A stretch of 64,000 nt of DNA from Hyaloraphidium curvatum. Its lineage: Eukaryota; Monoblepharomycota; Hyaloraphidiomycetes; Hyaloraphidiales; Hyaloraphidiaceae. Where the stretch lies: contig JAIVFI010000014.1 in NCBI GenBank assembly GCA_025558095.1, positions 434,001 through 498,000 on the forward strand, written 5' to 3'. Below, piece after piece: positions 63,116-64,000 of this stretch (within the stretch, counting starts at the first letter, position 1; each line of letters starts with the position of its first letter). A program made the translations under genes and the position numbers. The notes beneath the pieces are model-generated. The model was not told where the DNA came from and searched no databases. It worked only from the letters and a program-made list of their open reading frames with translations.

Positions 63116-63812
63116 CGTGTCCGATGACCTGTGGCGCAGTTGCCGCGCCCGCAGGCATTAGTCCCTCGCCAGAAGTGACTTTGGGAAAGTCACTTCCGCT
63201 CCCGCCGGTCTCACGGGGGTGAAACTTCCCGGGACGGCCGCCCTTCGCCGGCCCTCGAGGCGTCCGATCGGTCCATTCTAGCCAAGATGGCAGCGTCTCC
63301 GGCCCTCCGGGAACGCGCGGGGGGGCTCGGAGGCCCGCGGACCCCGGCGGGGCCGCGCGGCGCGCCCCACGCGGCGGGAACGCGCGGCCGCCGGCATCGC
63401 CCGCCGACGCGGCCGATCGCGAGGCAAAGACGGCAGAGCGGGGCCGAACACGGGGGAAGCGGCGGGATGCATGGTTTGCCGGCGTGGGCCGCCGACGGTT
63501 GTTTGGGCGCGAGTGGTAGTGCGCGATCATTGAGACGCGAGCGCACCTTGGAGCGCGCCCCGTCCAATCGCCACCCGCCCGGCGGCAGCACCGCCGCCGC
63601 GAGTCCGCTGCACGCGGCGGCAGCTGCCGATGCCGATCCACGCGATGCCCGCCGGGATTCGGTGTCGGACCGGGGCGGGGGTCCTTGAAACCTTGAGACC
63701 GTTGAGACGGCCCGGATTGGCCCGGATTCCGGCTCGGCGCCCTCCCTTCCCAGCCACAAGGACCAGACGAACACTGCGTTAGGCCGCCTCTGCAACGCAT
63801 TCAAGCCGAGCC
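63116..63812. promoter_or_regulatory. Shared C-D upstream region, block copy 2
   Basis: Near-identical counterpart of 56421-57119, with the same length within 2 bp. It also has the out-of-frame ATG 43 bp upstream of the C start (63158) and the palindrome. No other feature seen. Confidence 0.7.
63172..63196. promoter_or_regulatory. Palindrome in C-D spacer, copy 2
   Basis: GAAGTGACTTT, spacer GGG, AAAGTCACTTC: a perfect 11-bp inverted repeat at the position of the copy 1 palindrome. The bases around the centre differ from copy 1, yet pairing is kept. Confidence 0.82.
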
Positions 63813-64000
63813 ATGGGCAACCCGTTCTCCAAGCCCGCCAGCGACGTCCGCGACGGCATGCGCGGCGCCGGCAGCGAGGCCGCCGGCATCCTCGCGCCCG
63901 AAATCCGCGGCGCCGTATCCACCTTGGCCGCCGCCATGCGGGACGGCTTCGCCGCCCTCACAAGCTTCAGCACCGTTCTCGCCAAGATGGGCGGTGACGC
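63813..64000 (+). CDS. Orphan protein D, copy 2 (cut by window end)
   Basis: The first 62 codons match copy 1 exactly as far as can be seen (MGNPFSKPASDVRDGMRGAG ... VLAKMGGD), including the myristoylation consensus. The rest lies beyond the window. Confidence 0.82.
   Translation, partial: MGNPFSKPASDVRDGMRGAGSEAAGILAPEIRGAVSTLAAAMRDGFAALTSFSTVLAKMGGD

Overview
The window reads as GC-rich nuclear DNA from a fungus, most likely an early-diverging, flagellated (zoosporic) lineage. Genes are split by very short introns (mostly 45-80 bp) with GTRNGT-like donors, CTGAC/CTAAC branch points and YAG acceptors. The fungal signs are an Ede1-type endocytic scaffold with a C-terminal UBA domain, an exact Zn(II)2Cys6 cluster protein, and DnaJ, fibrillarin and CMC4 homologues. 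A DUF4200 coiled-coil gene of the axonemal CFAP73/CFAP100 type points to a flagellum. A convincing selenocysteine tRNA (11030-11116) also fits an early branch, since Sec is missing from most fungi. Exon coordinates given here were derived by hand from splice signals, frame continuity and family alignment.

Left half (1-33.9 kb): compact housekeeping genes, many in head-to-head pairs. In order: REV3 (3' part cut by the window edge), a ZUP1-like C78 protease, EDE1, a SET-domain protein, tRNA-Sec, a J-protein, a CaM kinase, a DUF4200 protein, TANGO2, a small heat-shock protein, two divergent glutathione peroxidases, a degenerate ribonucleotide reductase small subunit, an HHH-domain protein, a coiled-coil protein, an SDR, a taspase-like hydrolase, fibrillarin, a TPR protein, thioredoxin reductase and CMC4. 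Thiol/redox and nucleotide-supply or DNA-damage functions recur (two GPX, TrxR, RNR, REV3, an HHH protein).

Centre (34.1-37.85 kb): an intron-containing tRNA-Ser(CGA) gene, a duplicated 5' tRNA half, and about 21 tandem copies of a 148-bp satellite. Each satellite monomer contains the 3' half of that tRNA. Because 148 = 1 mod 3 and the unit has no plus-strand stop, all three plus frames stay open across the array; these ORFs are not genes.

Right half (38-64 kb): accessory DNA with orphan proteins. It holds a roughly 960-residue protein of unknown family, an F-box/LRR-like gene and a fragment of a relative, a frameshifted MYND-finger gene, a Zn2Cys6 regulator, a HAPSTR1-like gene, and a four-gene block present twice. 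The block is B-A-C on the minus strand facing D on the plus strand: copy 1 at 50.5-58.0 kb, copy 2 at 59.85 kb to the window end. D is a predicted N-myristoylated, membrane-anchored protein; C is a zinc-finger, acidic, regulator-like protein of very different length in the two copies; A and B are unrecognised. The roughly 0.7-kb C-D spacer is more conserved than the C genes and carries a maintained palindrome. This block is the best candidate for an undescribed system. Several apparent frameshifts in the right half lie next to short homopolymers, so assembly indels are an alternative to gene decay.
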